Source of the DNA: a virus
Reading direction: 5' to 3' (one strand)
Length of the DNA stretch: 45,736 bases
Virus record (IMG/VR): IMGVR_UViG_3300047557_004297
Location: 1-45,736 of that record
The translations under genes and the position numbers were made by a program. Positions 1 to 7,144 of the stretch are shown here, piece after piece. Position 1 is the first letter of the stretch. Each line of letters starts with the position of its first letter. The notes below the pieces were generated by a model that worked only from the letters and a program-made list of their open reading frames with translations, had not been told where the DNA came from and searched no databases.

Positions 1-104
1 GCAGACTTCTTGTTTTTGTAAAACATTCCCTGTGAGGGTAGACCAACCACGTCATGTGGGAGGTCCATATTCATTTGTCCGTATTCTTGTGATGTTGTAT
101 CCAT
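1..104 (-). CDS. Partial unknown phage protein (N-terminus only)
   Basis: An open frame starts with ATG at 104 and runs off the left edge, giving 34 complete residues. The peptide has three early methionines (1, 11, 13) and a segment DLPHDVVGLPSQGMFYKNKK. The pattern 'LPS-x-G-x-FY' near the N-terminus resembles small T4-like baseplate-hub-associated proteins, but this is a memory-based impression and not a firm family call. It lies directly downstream of the tail tube gene on the same strand, where T4 has the portal gene, but the visible residues do not look like a portal. The ATG sits 6 bases beyond the 3' arm of the upstream hairpin, so either read-through supplies its mRNA or Met11/Met13 is the true start. 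Confidence 0.55.
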   Translation of the reverse strand, partial: MDTTSQEYGQMNMDLPHDVVGLPSQGMFYKNKKS

Positions 105-135
105 AAAAAAAACCGTAGAGTTTCGCTCTACGGTT
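103..135 (-). terminator. Rho-independent terminator after tail tube gene
   Basis: On the minus strand a perfect 10-bp stem (AACCGTAGAG / CTCTACGGTT, arms at 135-126 and 120-111) with a 5-base loop is followed by a run of eight T. It begins 36 bases after the stop of the tail tube gene, a typical intrinsic terminator position. The T-run ends at the ATG of the next gene. Confidence 0.85.
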
Positions 136-171
136 AAAAATATTCTGAAAAAAGTTTAAGTAAATAAAATC

Positions 172-660
172 TTAGTAAATCAATACACAACGGTCCATTC
201 TCAAAGTCGCTGAGATTGTTGCCAAAGCATCTTGTGAGTAAGATAATGAGTTGAAGTTGACGTCAGTTAAGAAAGTACCATAAAGAATCCATTTTTCAAC
301 TACTACTCCTGTTGGGTCGAGCATCTCGAGGTCGATGTCTTTTTTGTAACCTGCAGCATAACCCATACGACCTGTTACTGATTCAGCGTGTAAACGTACC
401 CACTCCATAAGAGCTTGAGCTGCTGAAGGTCCGATTGGGTCACGGAACACAACAGGAATTGTTTGCCAGTTGAATCTTCCCGCAACGAACGTTGAGGTGT
501 TCAAAAACTGAATTTCAGTTGGTGCAATTGTGATGTGTGGTCTGGCTGTTGACTCTACAAACCATTCGTTAATTCCCAAAGTTGAGGGAAACCTAAGAAT
601 GAAACGGTTCTGACGTTTCGGTTCGTAGGGAATGGGCATTTTCATTAATAAATCTGCCAT
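172..660 (-). CDS. gp19: T4 gp19-like tail tube protein
   Basis: This 162-residue protein matches the size and style of T4 gp19 (163 residues), the subunit that polymerises into the inner tube of contractile tails. Recognisable stretches are the N-terminal PKRQNRFILRFPS strand, the ARPHITIAP segment, the GRFNWQTIPVVFRDPIGPSA segment and the C-terminal DVNFNSLSYSQDALATISATLR strand, all typical of the tube-forming beta-sandwich shared with Hcp. It lies downstream of the sheath gene on the same strand, as in T4 (18 then 19), but a HAD-like gene is inserted between them. A TATTTATA motif stands 34 bases upstream of the ATG and a hairpin terminator follows the stop, so it is probably a single late transcription unit. 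Confidence 0.93.
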   Translation of the reverse strand: MADLLMKMPIPYEPKRQNRFILRFPSTLGINEWFVESTARPHITIAPTEIQFLNTSTFVAGRFNWQTIPVVFRDPIGPSAAQALMEWVRLHAESVTGRMGYAAGYKKDIDLEMLDPTGVVVEKWILYGTFLTDVNFNSLSYSQDALATISATLRMDRCVLIY

Positions 661-694
661 GGTATTTCTTTTTCTTTAGATTTTTATCTTTGTT

Positions 695-702
695 TATAAA
701 TA
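695..702 (-). promoter_or_regulatory. Putative late promoter TATTTATA
   Basis: The minus strand reads TATTTATA, 34 bases before the tail tube ATG. The same octamer precedes ten other genes in gene orientation. No -35 hexamer is visible at the usual spacing. Confidence 0.7.
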
Positions 703-769
703 TACCTTGTTAGAAAATTTTTCTCTTGACTTCCGAAAGACAAAAATTACTCTTCCATTAAATCCGGTA

Positions 770-1591
770 CTAGTATTCTTTTTTAGTTCCTCCTTTAGTG
801 GTATATGTTTTAATTGGTTCTTTTATCCCTTTAAAATGTTTTTTCATCGCTTCTACATTCTTTTCATCATCATCTGAAAAACCAATAGTTGGCTCTTTAG
901 GAATGAATTTGTTAGCAATGTCTCTTTTTAAATAGGCTTTTTTCTGAAGTAGTGCTGCCATCGATTTTACATAACGTACAAAATCTTCCATAGCTTTCAC
1001 TTTTAATTCTTCAGGACTTGAGGCACTTGTCTCATTTCCGAAACTAACAGGGTTATATCTGTTGAGTTCTAAATAAGAACGGATAAGTTCTTCATCTGTC
1101 ATGTCTTCCTCACCCACAAAATCACGGTACTTTTTCAGGTTTTTTAAAAGTTCATCACGATTGATACCCTTATAGTTGTTTTGGATAAGATTATAGATAC
1201 CTTCTTTAATTGTGTTTGGGTTATGACCTCTTGCGGTGATTATCGCAAAAATTGACCCGTTGTTAATTGCCTCCCGAAAATCATCCCACGCAGGACCAGG
1301 TTTAGCAACTAAAGAATCTTCTAAAAATTGAGTATCTCCTTCTACACCAAAAAATCGGAATGGTTCCTCAGCAAAACCAACAACTTTAGAACCCTTGTAA
1401 TTGAATGGGGTTTTCCCAATTTGAGACCTATAGTCCGCAAAGTCAGAAGTTGTCATCATTACCTCATCACCATCTTCATCCACCAAAACAATCTTGGTTG
1501 GCATATGAACGATGTTGTCGTCCCAATCAAATGCGTAATATTTCAAATCGGGACCTAGTTCGGTGATTTTTTCGGAAATGAGTTTTTTCAT
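770..1591 (-). CDS. HAD-like phosphatase/hydrolase
   Basis: This 273-residue protein has the layout of a haloacid dehalogenase (HAD) fold. Residues 21-26 (FDWDDN) give the DxD nucleophile motif. IITARGH at about 117-124 fits motif II with its Thr. GFSDDDEKN at about 234-242 supplies the acidic motif IV that binds Mg2+. The roughly 90 residues between motifs II and IV are helical and charged and may form a cap or partner-binding region. Substrate is unknown; phage HAD proteins act on nucleotides, polynucleotide ends or sugars. It sits between the sheath and tube genes, an unusual spot for an enzyme. The sheath terminator lies 18 bases before the ATG, with no late-type octamer between, so expression may depend on read-through. 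The sequence shows no Shine-Dalgarno. Confidence 0.75.
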   Translation of the reverse strand: MKKLISEKITELGPDLKYYAFDWDDNIVHMPTKIVLVDEDGDEVMMTTSDFADYRSQIGKTPFNYKGSKVVGFAEEPFRFFGVEGDTQFLEDSLVAKPGPAWDDFREAINNGSIFAIITARGHNPNTIKEGIYNLIQNNYKGINRDELLKNLKKYRDFVGEEDMTDEELIRSYLELNRYNPVSFGNETSASSPEELKVKAMEDFVRYVKSMAALLQKKAYLKRDIANKFIPKEPTIGFSDDDEKNVEAMKKHFKGIKEPIKTYTTKGGTKKEY

Positions 1592-1604
1592 TTGGTATGT
1601 GGCT

Positions 1605-1629
1605 AAAAAGGGGGAGTTGATTCTCCCCC
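1605..1629 (-). terminator. Rho-independent terminator after tail sheath gene
   Basis: On the minus strand a 7-bp GC stem (GGGGGAG / CTCCCCC) with a 6-base loop is followed by TTTTT. It lies 12 bases after the sheath stop codon and just upstream of the HAD-like gene. Confidence 0.88.
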
Positions 1630-1641
1630 TTTACAAAGATA

Positions 1642-4600
1642 TTAAATATTCTCAAACGAAGCTCCTGTTGGAGTAATCAAGAATTCGATGTCGATGAATT
1701 CAAGTGCCTTCGTTGGTTTGAGGTAGATTTTACCTGTTAATGTGTTTCTATCCAAATCTTCAGGAGTAGAACTTACAGTTACACGGAAGTCATACAAACC
1801 TCTGTCTCTTCTGATTGAGTCAAGAATTGGGTTAACCGAATCCAAGAACTGTTGTCTCACAATATCATCGTTCTGTTCGAACAACAATCTTACCGCTACA
1901 GCTGAAATCAACTTACGAGCTTGTAACAACAATCTTCTTACGTTCAATCTGTTAAGAGCAGTGTCTCTAACTTGGAGAGTTTTGTTACCCCAAATTACAG
2001 TACCTACATCAGAGAATGTTGCAATTGGGTTGATTCTTCCTTGATAAAGAATGTCTCTGTCTTCTTGAGTGAGTCTCAATCTTGCCTTCACGGAGTTAAC
2101 AAGACCTCTTGTGTAACCCGCCGATGCGAACCAAGGGAACGAAATGTTATCCGTGAGTGCCAAGTTTCTACATACTTGTCCTGTTGGAGGAATGTAAAGT
2201 TGGGTATTGTTAACCGTGTCTCTTTCCAAAATCCATGGGTAGTAAGTTGCCGTGTAAGATGAATCGATACCTGTGTCGTCAAGGTTATCAACCGCAGCTT
2301 GTGGGTAGATAATTTCGTACTGAGAACCACCGTCCGAAGTGTACATGTTGTAGTCAGGTGTAGTAACAATGTAAACAGAATCCGCTCTTTGGTTGGTTAC
2401 CATATCGATAGCCGACTCGCAAAGATTGTTGTTGTTTACGTAGTCGATACTTCCTGTAGCAAACACGTTGATGTTTGTTGATTCAGGATTGTTGAACGAC
2501 AAGATACCGAGAAGATATGCGTAGTAGTCAGTGTTAGCAAAATCCTGAGTGTTGTCAGCAACTACAATTCTCTTGAATGTACCATCGCCCGATGCGGTTG
2601 GGTATCTCTGAGAGATGTAAGCCCCTTGCAGGTATCCTGAAGCTCCAAGTTGGAATCTGTCGGTATTAGTTCTAAACTCTCTGTAGATATCCCATCCGTC
2701 AAAACCACCTTGGAATACCATTGTAAACTTACGAGAATACAAGAAGTAATAAGGGTTAGTTTGGTTTTGAGGTTCAGCACTAAAGTCAGCAACACCACAA
2801 ACAAATGCTGGTGTACCACTTGTAACATATGCGTTACCAATTGTTACAACAGTAGCACCTGAATCAAAGTGGAATCCTTTAGTTTGATAGTTCCAAGGAA
2901 TTGAATCCAAAGCTTCATACCAACCCACAGTAGGATTCTTCTTACCCTTGTAAGCCAAGAGGTCTGAATCAATTCCAAACTGTGAAGAAATACCAAGATA
3001 AGTTCTTCTTACGTTGTCACCACTTGAAGTCACAACATTAGAACCACCCGCAGTTGTTCCAAATGGGGGGTCGTAAATAGTTTCTCCAGGATAGAAGTAT
3101 TTGTTCTTGATGATTGGGAATGGTGATGGATTAGTTGGAGATTCGTAAATTCTCTCATCCAAACCGTAGAATCCACAAGGGAGTGCATCGAATGGTGCTT
3201 CATCAGCAATTTCAACCATGATGTAAGCTGAGTTCAAAGGATACTCACCATCAAATGAACCAATTTTTTTACCTACGAAACTGTTCGTTGAAGGGTCCAT
3301 AGTACAGTTTGTGTACTTTTCGTACACAACAGGATTAGCGTCCGTATCGAAATAATCTCTAACCATAACATCAAAGGTTTGGTTGGAGAATGAAACGTTG
3401 GTAATTGAAATTTTAATTTGTGTGTTAGCAGCATCACCATCAGAGATACTTACAAATCTAAACAAGTTATAAACTTTGTTACCACGAAGTTCAGAAACAA
3501 CATAAGGAGTCCTAGGACTTTGATATTGTTGTAAGTTCCACGCAATTGAAGTTGTAGATGTGGTATCACGTGCTTCGGGAAGTGCGATGTAACCACAGTT
3601 CAACCCTCTGATGTATCCTTTATTGTAACCGTAAGTAAGTAAACCTGGATAAGATTCTTCAACGTAAACAGGAACCTCGAATCTTGATTTTCCAAAGTTT
3701 GTAATTCCAAGAACCTTAGTAATGTAGTTAGATTGATTTGCTCCAAACGATACATCAAAATCAAAGGAATCTCCTGTTCGTGTGACACCACTTACTTGGA
3801 ATGTTGCAAAAGGATTTTGACTAATACCTGAGTAAGGTCCAGTACAAACCATTTGTAAATCAGTTAATCCTGTTACTTGATATTGAGGACCGTGTTGAGT
3901 CGATGAGTATTCTGAGATACCTCTCGAACGCATTGTAGCAACAACCAAATTACAGTAATCTGTGAATGCGGTACCGCTATAGAAGTAAACGTTACCTGAA
4001 ACCGTACCCGAGAATGTGTTAGAAGCTCCTGTGTAGTAATTAGAAACAACATAGTTCCACGAATAACCTGAGTAATTACAAGAAGAACCGGTTGTATCAA
4101 AAGTTGCGTAATACCAAGGGTCATTTACACTGTCGGTTAGGTCATTAGCCAATGGGTCCAAACTATCAACACCAAAATTATTACTCAAAACACTGTACTG
4201 TCCGTTCAATTGGTCATATCCCACTTGAGAGGGAACACCATAGAATTGAGCGGTTGTTGCTGACAAAGAAGTATTTCCTGAAATTGAATTCATGAAAGCT
4301 TGAATATCTCTCGAATAAGAAGAAGTTGAACCGTCGTATAGAGTGTATTGGTTTGTTAGGTTGTTGTTGATAATTGAAGGTAACGATGAAGTGAAGGTCA
4401 CTGAAGTACCAGTAGAGGTACCTGTAAATGTTGCAGACCAAAAAGTTTGTGCAACACCCGCATCAATACCGACAGTTTCACCATCTACGTTAGCAATTGC
4501 GGTAATTGTCCAAGAGGGACCTGCGTCATAACCTGAAAGTCCCAAAACTCTTGTTACAAAAAGTTGATTTGATTGTTGAAGATAGGCTTTAGCGATGTAA

Positions 4601-4854
4601 GCCGCCTCGTATTTAGGAATTTGGGTTCCTATAAATTTTTCAGGGTTGGTACCACCGAAGAACGTTTGGAATTCGTCAAAGTTTGTGATGAAGATTGGTT
4701 CAAATGCAGGACCAAACATAGTCTCACCAACCAATCCCAAAGTTGTTACACCAACGCTCTGAGCAACAAACGATAAATCAGTTTCTGAGGTGTACACACC
4801 AGGTGATACAAATACCTTCTGATTAGCTTGTGTAGATGTTACTTGAAAAAACAT
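1642..4854 (-). CDS. gp18: T4 gp18-like contractile tail sheath protein, enlarged
   Basis: The N-terminus (VFVSPGVYTSETDLSFVAQ, about residues 14-32) and the C-terminal third (FPWFASAGYTRG, INPIATFSDVGTVIWGNKTLQ, LNRLNVRRLLLQARKLI, then DLDRNTLTGKIYLKPTKALEF) are the classic conserved ends of myovirus tail sheath proteins. Sheath subunits wrap the tube and contract during DNA injection. At 1070 residues it is much longer than T4 gp18 (659). The extra length lies between about residues 120 and 780, rich in Ser, Thr, Tyr and Asn, and probably forms surface-exposed domains. A TATTTATC motif stands 33 bases upstream and a strong terminator follows, indicating a monocistronic late unit. ATG at 4854 is the only sensible start before the conserved N-terminus. 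Confidence 0.95.
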   Translation of the reverse strand: MFFQVTSTQANQKVFVSPGVYTSETDLSFVAQSVGVTTLGLVGETMFGPAFEPIFITNFDEFQTFFGGTNPEKFIGTQIPKYEAAYIAKAYLQQSNQLFVTRVLGLSGYDAGPSWTITAIANVDGETVGIDAGVAQTFWSATFTGTSTGTSVTFTSSLPSIINNNLTNQYTLYDGSTSSYSRDIQAFMNSISGNTSLSATTAQFYGVPSQVGYDQLNGQYSVLSNNFGVDSLDPLANDLTDSVNDPWYYATFDTTGSSCNYSGYSWNYVVSNYYTGASNTFSGTVSGNVYFYSGTAFTDYCNLVVATMRSRGISEYSSTQHGPQYQVTGLTDLQMVCTGPYSGISQNPFATFQVSGVTRTGDSFDFDVSFGANQSNYITKVLGITNFGKSRFEVPVYVEESYPGLLTYGYNKGYIRGLNCGYIALPEARDTTSTTSIAWNLQQYQSPRTPYVVSELRGNKVYNLFRFVSISDGDAANTQIKISITNVSFSNQTFDVMVRDYFDTDANPVVYEKYTNCTMDPSTNSFVGKKIGSFDGEYPLNSAYIMVEIADEAPFDALPCGFYGLDERIYESPTNPSPFPIIKNKYFYPGETIYDPPFGTTAGGSNVVTSSGDNVRRTYLGISSQFGIDSDLLAYKGKKNPTVGWYEALDSIPWNYQTKGFHFDSGATVVTIGNAYVTSGTPAFVCGVADFSAEPQNQTNPYYFLYSRKFTMVFQGGFDGWDIYREFRTNTDRFQLGASGYLQGAYISQRYPTASGDGTFKRIVVADNTQDFANTDYYAYLLGILSFNNPESTNINVFATGSIDYVNNNNLCESAIDMVTNQRADSVYIVTTPDYNMYTSDGGSQYEIIYPQAAVDNLDDTGIDSSYTATYYPWILERDTVNNTQLYIPPTGQVCRNLALTDNISFPWFASAGYTRGLVNSVKARLRLTQEDRDILYQGRINPIATFSDVGTVIWGNKTLQVRDTALNRLNVRRLLLQARKLISAVAVRLLFEQNDDIVRQQFLDSVNPILDSIRRDRGLYDFRVTVSSTPEDLDRNTLTGKIYLKPTKALEFIDIEFLITPTGASFENI

Positions 4855-4887
4855 ATTTTAATTTTTCTTATTCGGATTTATTTTACA

Positions 4888-4895
4888 GATAAATA
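4888..4895 (-). promoter_or_regulatory. Putative late promoter TATTTATC
   Basis: The minus strand reads TATTTATC, 33 bases before the tail sheath ATG, matching the octamer upstream of other virion genes. Confidence 0.7.
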
Positions 4896-4976
4896 TTAAG
4901 TTCGAAGGTAAAAAACTTGACTTTTGAATATGTATTGATAAGCAGTAAGAATTTTTTCTGCCTTTTTTCTACCTTT

Positions 4977-5141
4977 ATGAAAACTTCTTCTCAGGACATC
5001 AAGAACCTTAAAATATCAAAAGACGCTCATGCAGTACTCAAAAAGTATTGTGACAAGCAAGGAATCAAAATGTATAAATTTTTAGAAAACCTTATTTACG
5101 AGAGGTGTGGAGAAAAAAAAGATATCTACGGAGAAGATTAA
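4977..5141 (+). CDS. Small ribbon-helix-helix-like protein
   Basis: This 54-residue plus-strand frame is inserted between two minus-strand virion genes. I chose the ATG at 4977 because the upstream 20 residues of the open frame are Phe-rich and unlike a phage protein start. The core (LKISKDAHAVLKKYCDKQG then KMYKFLENLIYERC) has a short beta strand followed by two amphipathic helices, the pattern of Arc/MetJ-type DNA-binding proteins. If so, it could be a small transcriptional regulator. Its stop overlaps the stop of the convergent gp15-like gene by three bases. A TTGACT/TTTG element lies at 4917-4926 but a convincing -10 is not visible. Function is inferred from a weak fold pattern only. Confidence 0.6.
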   Translation: MKTSSQDIKNLKISKDAHAVLKKYCDKQGIKMYKFLENLIYERCGEKKDIYGED

Positions 5142-6184
5142 ACTAACTTCGCATTGAAGAGAATATTCGCCTCTTCACCTACTGTAGTCTTGTTTACATC
5201 CACTTGAAATTTGTCTCCTTGATTTAATTGAATGGTAAAAACATCTGTACCATAATAATCATCATTAATGTAAACATCGTAGGTATCTACGTTTTGAGAA
5301 CTCACAAATTTTACATCAATCCTATAATCCACAGGAAAATCAGTCAACGATGTATTACCTGAAGTATAGTAAAAAGGATACTCAAACTCGTTTGGATTGG
5401 ATGGACTAATTTGATTTCGTTTCCCTGTGGGAACTTTAGTATCCACCTCATACATCTGTAGTACTCTGGCTACAGCAGGTTTTACTTCAAATTCTTCCTC
5501 ATCAATAAGATAACCCAACATGGTAAAATCGTAACTTTGAATGTAGTAGTTCCTTTTATCAATATCCAAAACAGATTCATCAGTGATATTATTCATGATG
5601 ATTGGGACGTATTGACCTTTAATGAAGGTGTAGGCTTGACGTGAAGAAAAAGTTTGAAGTACATTTTTGTTGAATGTATTCAACTCCCTCATTCTGTTGC
5701 AAATAATTTTTACACTATAATCAATATCTACTGGTACTGGTTGTGGAATGGTGTAGATATCGTAACCCTTTTGATTACCGTTCCAAGTTGGAACTGTAGC
5801 ATAATAAAATTGTTTTCTAACAGGAATCGTGTATTGGGTGGAAGGGTTAGTTCCATATTTAACCTCAGGTTTTCTAACCACTGTGATAAAAGGTAGTTGA
5901 ACGTTAAAGTCAGGGTCCACAAAGTTCCAGGTTTCAGTAAACTGAGACCATCTTTGATTGGTAATAATTTTATCAACAACATTCACATCTTTTCCCGATA
6001 CTGTTGTTTTGAGAGAATTTTTTACAAACTCTAACATACCTAAATCCAAATCCGCATGTAGAACAGATTTGGGTAAATAAGTACCATCCTTATTGATGAA
6101 TTCCGAAAGTTGTTCCCTCCTCGTAAAGAGTGTCTTAGGAGGTACTAAATCGATATTTGGTTTTACTTGTTTGGGAAATGGCAT
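5138..6184 (-). CDS. gp15-like tail completion/sheath terminator protein
   Basis: This 348-residue protein contains a region (about 150-245) with the T4 gp15 pattern: VDIDYSVKIICNRMRELNTFN, then an F-rich turn, VPIIMNNITDESVLDIDKRN and a closing beta segment SYDFTMLGYLIDEEEF. In T4, gp15 caps the tail tube and sheath and joins the neck. Location supports the call: the gene directly follows a gp14-like gene with a TGATG overlap and precedes the sheath gene, matching T4 order 14-15-18-19 with 16 and 17 absent here. The C-terminal 90 residues look like an added beta domain not found in the 272-residue T4 protein. Assignment rests on pattern and synteny, not on strong identity. Confidence 0.7.
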   Translation of the reverse strand: MPFPKQVKPNIDLVPPKTLFTRREQLSEFINKDGTYLPKSVLHADLDLGMLEFVKNSLKTTVSGKDVNVVDKIITNQRWSQFTETWNFVDPDFNVQLPFITVVRKPEVKYGTNPSTQYTIPVRKQFYYATVPTWNGNQKGYDIYTIPQPVPVDIDYSVKIICNRMRELNTFNKNVLQTFSSRQAYTFIKGQYVPIIMNNITDESVLDIDKRNYYIQSYDFTMLGYLIDEEEFEVKPAVARVLQMYEVDTKVPTGKRNQISPSNPNEFEYPFYYTSGNTSLTDFPVDYRIDVKFVSSQNVDTYDVYINDDYYGTDVFTIQLNQGDKFQVDVNKTTVGEEANILFNAKLV

Positions 6185-6699
6185 CAGGTTCCAAAGAATT
6201 CATTTTGACTAGCAGGTACAGCGATAATTGTCCTGTAGAAAGGTTTATATCCACCGTAAGTGTGTTTGTTATCGGAAACGACCCTGCCGTCATCAGACAC
6301 AGAATAGTAACGAACTTTTTTCTCAGTCTCATAATAACCCAAATAGTCACCATAAGCAATATCAACCCCCAATTCATCCAAATAAGATTGATAGATTGAA
6401 AACCTCATGTTACCGGGTTCGTCTTGTTCAATTCTTGAATTACCAAGTCGTTGTCCAGTCGGAGCCAAAATTTGTACATAACCTTTGAGTTCAACAGGTG
6501 CGTAAAACTGAATACCACCCTCAGGTGCTTCACCGTAAACGTTGTCGATTCTTGTCTTGTATCTGTCAACACGATAGAGAACAACGGTGAAGTTCATATC
6601 CCCCTCTAACCACTCTGAACCCATAGCGATGTCGAGAGAATAGTCTTCTCCACCAAAGAATTTACCAAGACGTGTAATTGGAACTAATTTCTGTGCCAT
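6184..6699 (-). CDS. gp14-like neck protein
   Basis: The 171-residue protein begins at ATG 6699 (MAQKLVPITR); the open frame extends upstream, but those residues are hydrophobic and lie across the promoter-like motif. A segment RIDNVYGEAPEGGIQFYAPVE recalls the T4 gp14 region with VYGED followed by a beta strand, and GVDIAYGDYLGYYETEKKVRYY fits the following 'EGD-x-hydrophobic' strand pair. gp14 forms the neck with gp13 and connects head to tail. Its stop overlaps the start of the gp15-like gene by one base (TGATG), implying translational coupling. TATTTATC stands 12 bases before the ATG. The match to gp14 is short, so the call leans on context. Confidence 0.65.
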   Translation of the reverse strand: MAQKLVPITRLGKFFGGEDYSLDIAMGSEWLEGDMNFTVVLYRVDRYKTRIDNVYGEAPEGGIQFYAPVELKGYVQILAPTGQRLGNSRIEQDEPGNMRFSIYQSYLDELGVDIAYGDYLGYYETEKKVRYYSVSDDGRVVSDNKHTYGGYKPFYRTIIAVPASQNEFFGT

Positions 6700-6711
6700 A
6701 ACCGATATATT

Positions 6712-6719
6712 GATAAATA
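6712..6719 (-). promoter_or_regulatory. Putative late promoter TATTTATC
   Basis: The minus strand reads TATTTATC 12 bases before the ATG of the gp14-like gene and would drive the 14-15 pair. Confidence 0.7.
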
Positions 6720-6739
6720 CCTGTTTAGTTGTTATTATT

Positions 6740-7144
6740 ATGAACAAAATGGTTATCAACCCACCATACAAAATCAGAGTAGCACCAAGTCCTATTCATG
6801 GAGTTGGGGTTTTCGCAATTCAAAAAATTTGGAAGGGTGAAGTATTTGAGGTTGCACCTGTGTTAGAAATACCAACTAAAAGAGGTGGTGAATATAACAT
6901 TCTCCCCGACTATAGATTTTTCTTTCCAAGAAATTCTTCCAACCAAATTCACGTGTTAGGTCTCGGGTATTCCTCTTTTTACAATCACTCTGAAAATCCA
7001 AACGCTGAGTGGACAGACACAAAAGGTCAAAAAAGTTTTGATTTTTACGCGTTACGAAACATTGAAGTGGGTGAAGAAATCACAGTATATTACGGAGATA
7101 GTAGTTATTGGGAAAGTACTGGACAAATAATAGACATTAAGTAA
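6740..7144 (+). CDS. SET-domain protein (putative lysine methyltransferase)
   Basis: The 134-residue protein is almost entirely a SET domain. Visible landmarks are SPIHGVGVFAIQKIWKGEVF (about 17-36, the N-terminal SET strand with the G-x-G motif), NHSENPNAEW (about 82-91, the NHS-x-x-PN core that binds S-adenosylmethionine) and GEEITVYYGD (about 111-120, with the catalytic Tyr region). The family transfers methyl groups from SAM to protein lysines; minimal versions such as chlorovirus vSET are of similar size. The target here is unknown. I chose ATG 6740 because upstream residues are unrelated to the fold. Its stop overlaps the ATG of the helicase gene (TAATG), so the two are translationally coupled. 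It is divergent from the neck gene. Confidence 0.85.
   Translation: MNKMVINPPYKIRVAPSPIHGVGVFAIQKIWKGEVFEVAPVLEIPTKRGGEYNILPDYRFFFPRNSSNQIHVLGLGYSSFYNHSENPNAEWTDTKGQKSFDFYALRNIEVGEEITVYYGDSSYWESTGQIIDIK

Noticed and set aside
6710-6742. Upstream ATG of the SET protein frame (MINTCLVV...)
   Set aside because: It overlaps the promoter-like motif region and adds residues unrelated to the SET fold. ATG 6740 gives a clean start.
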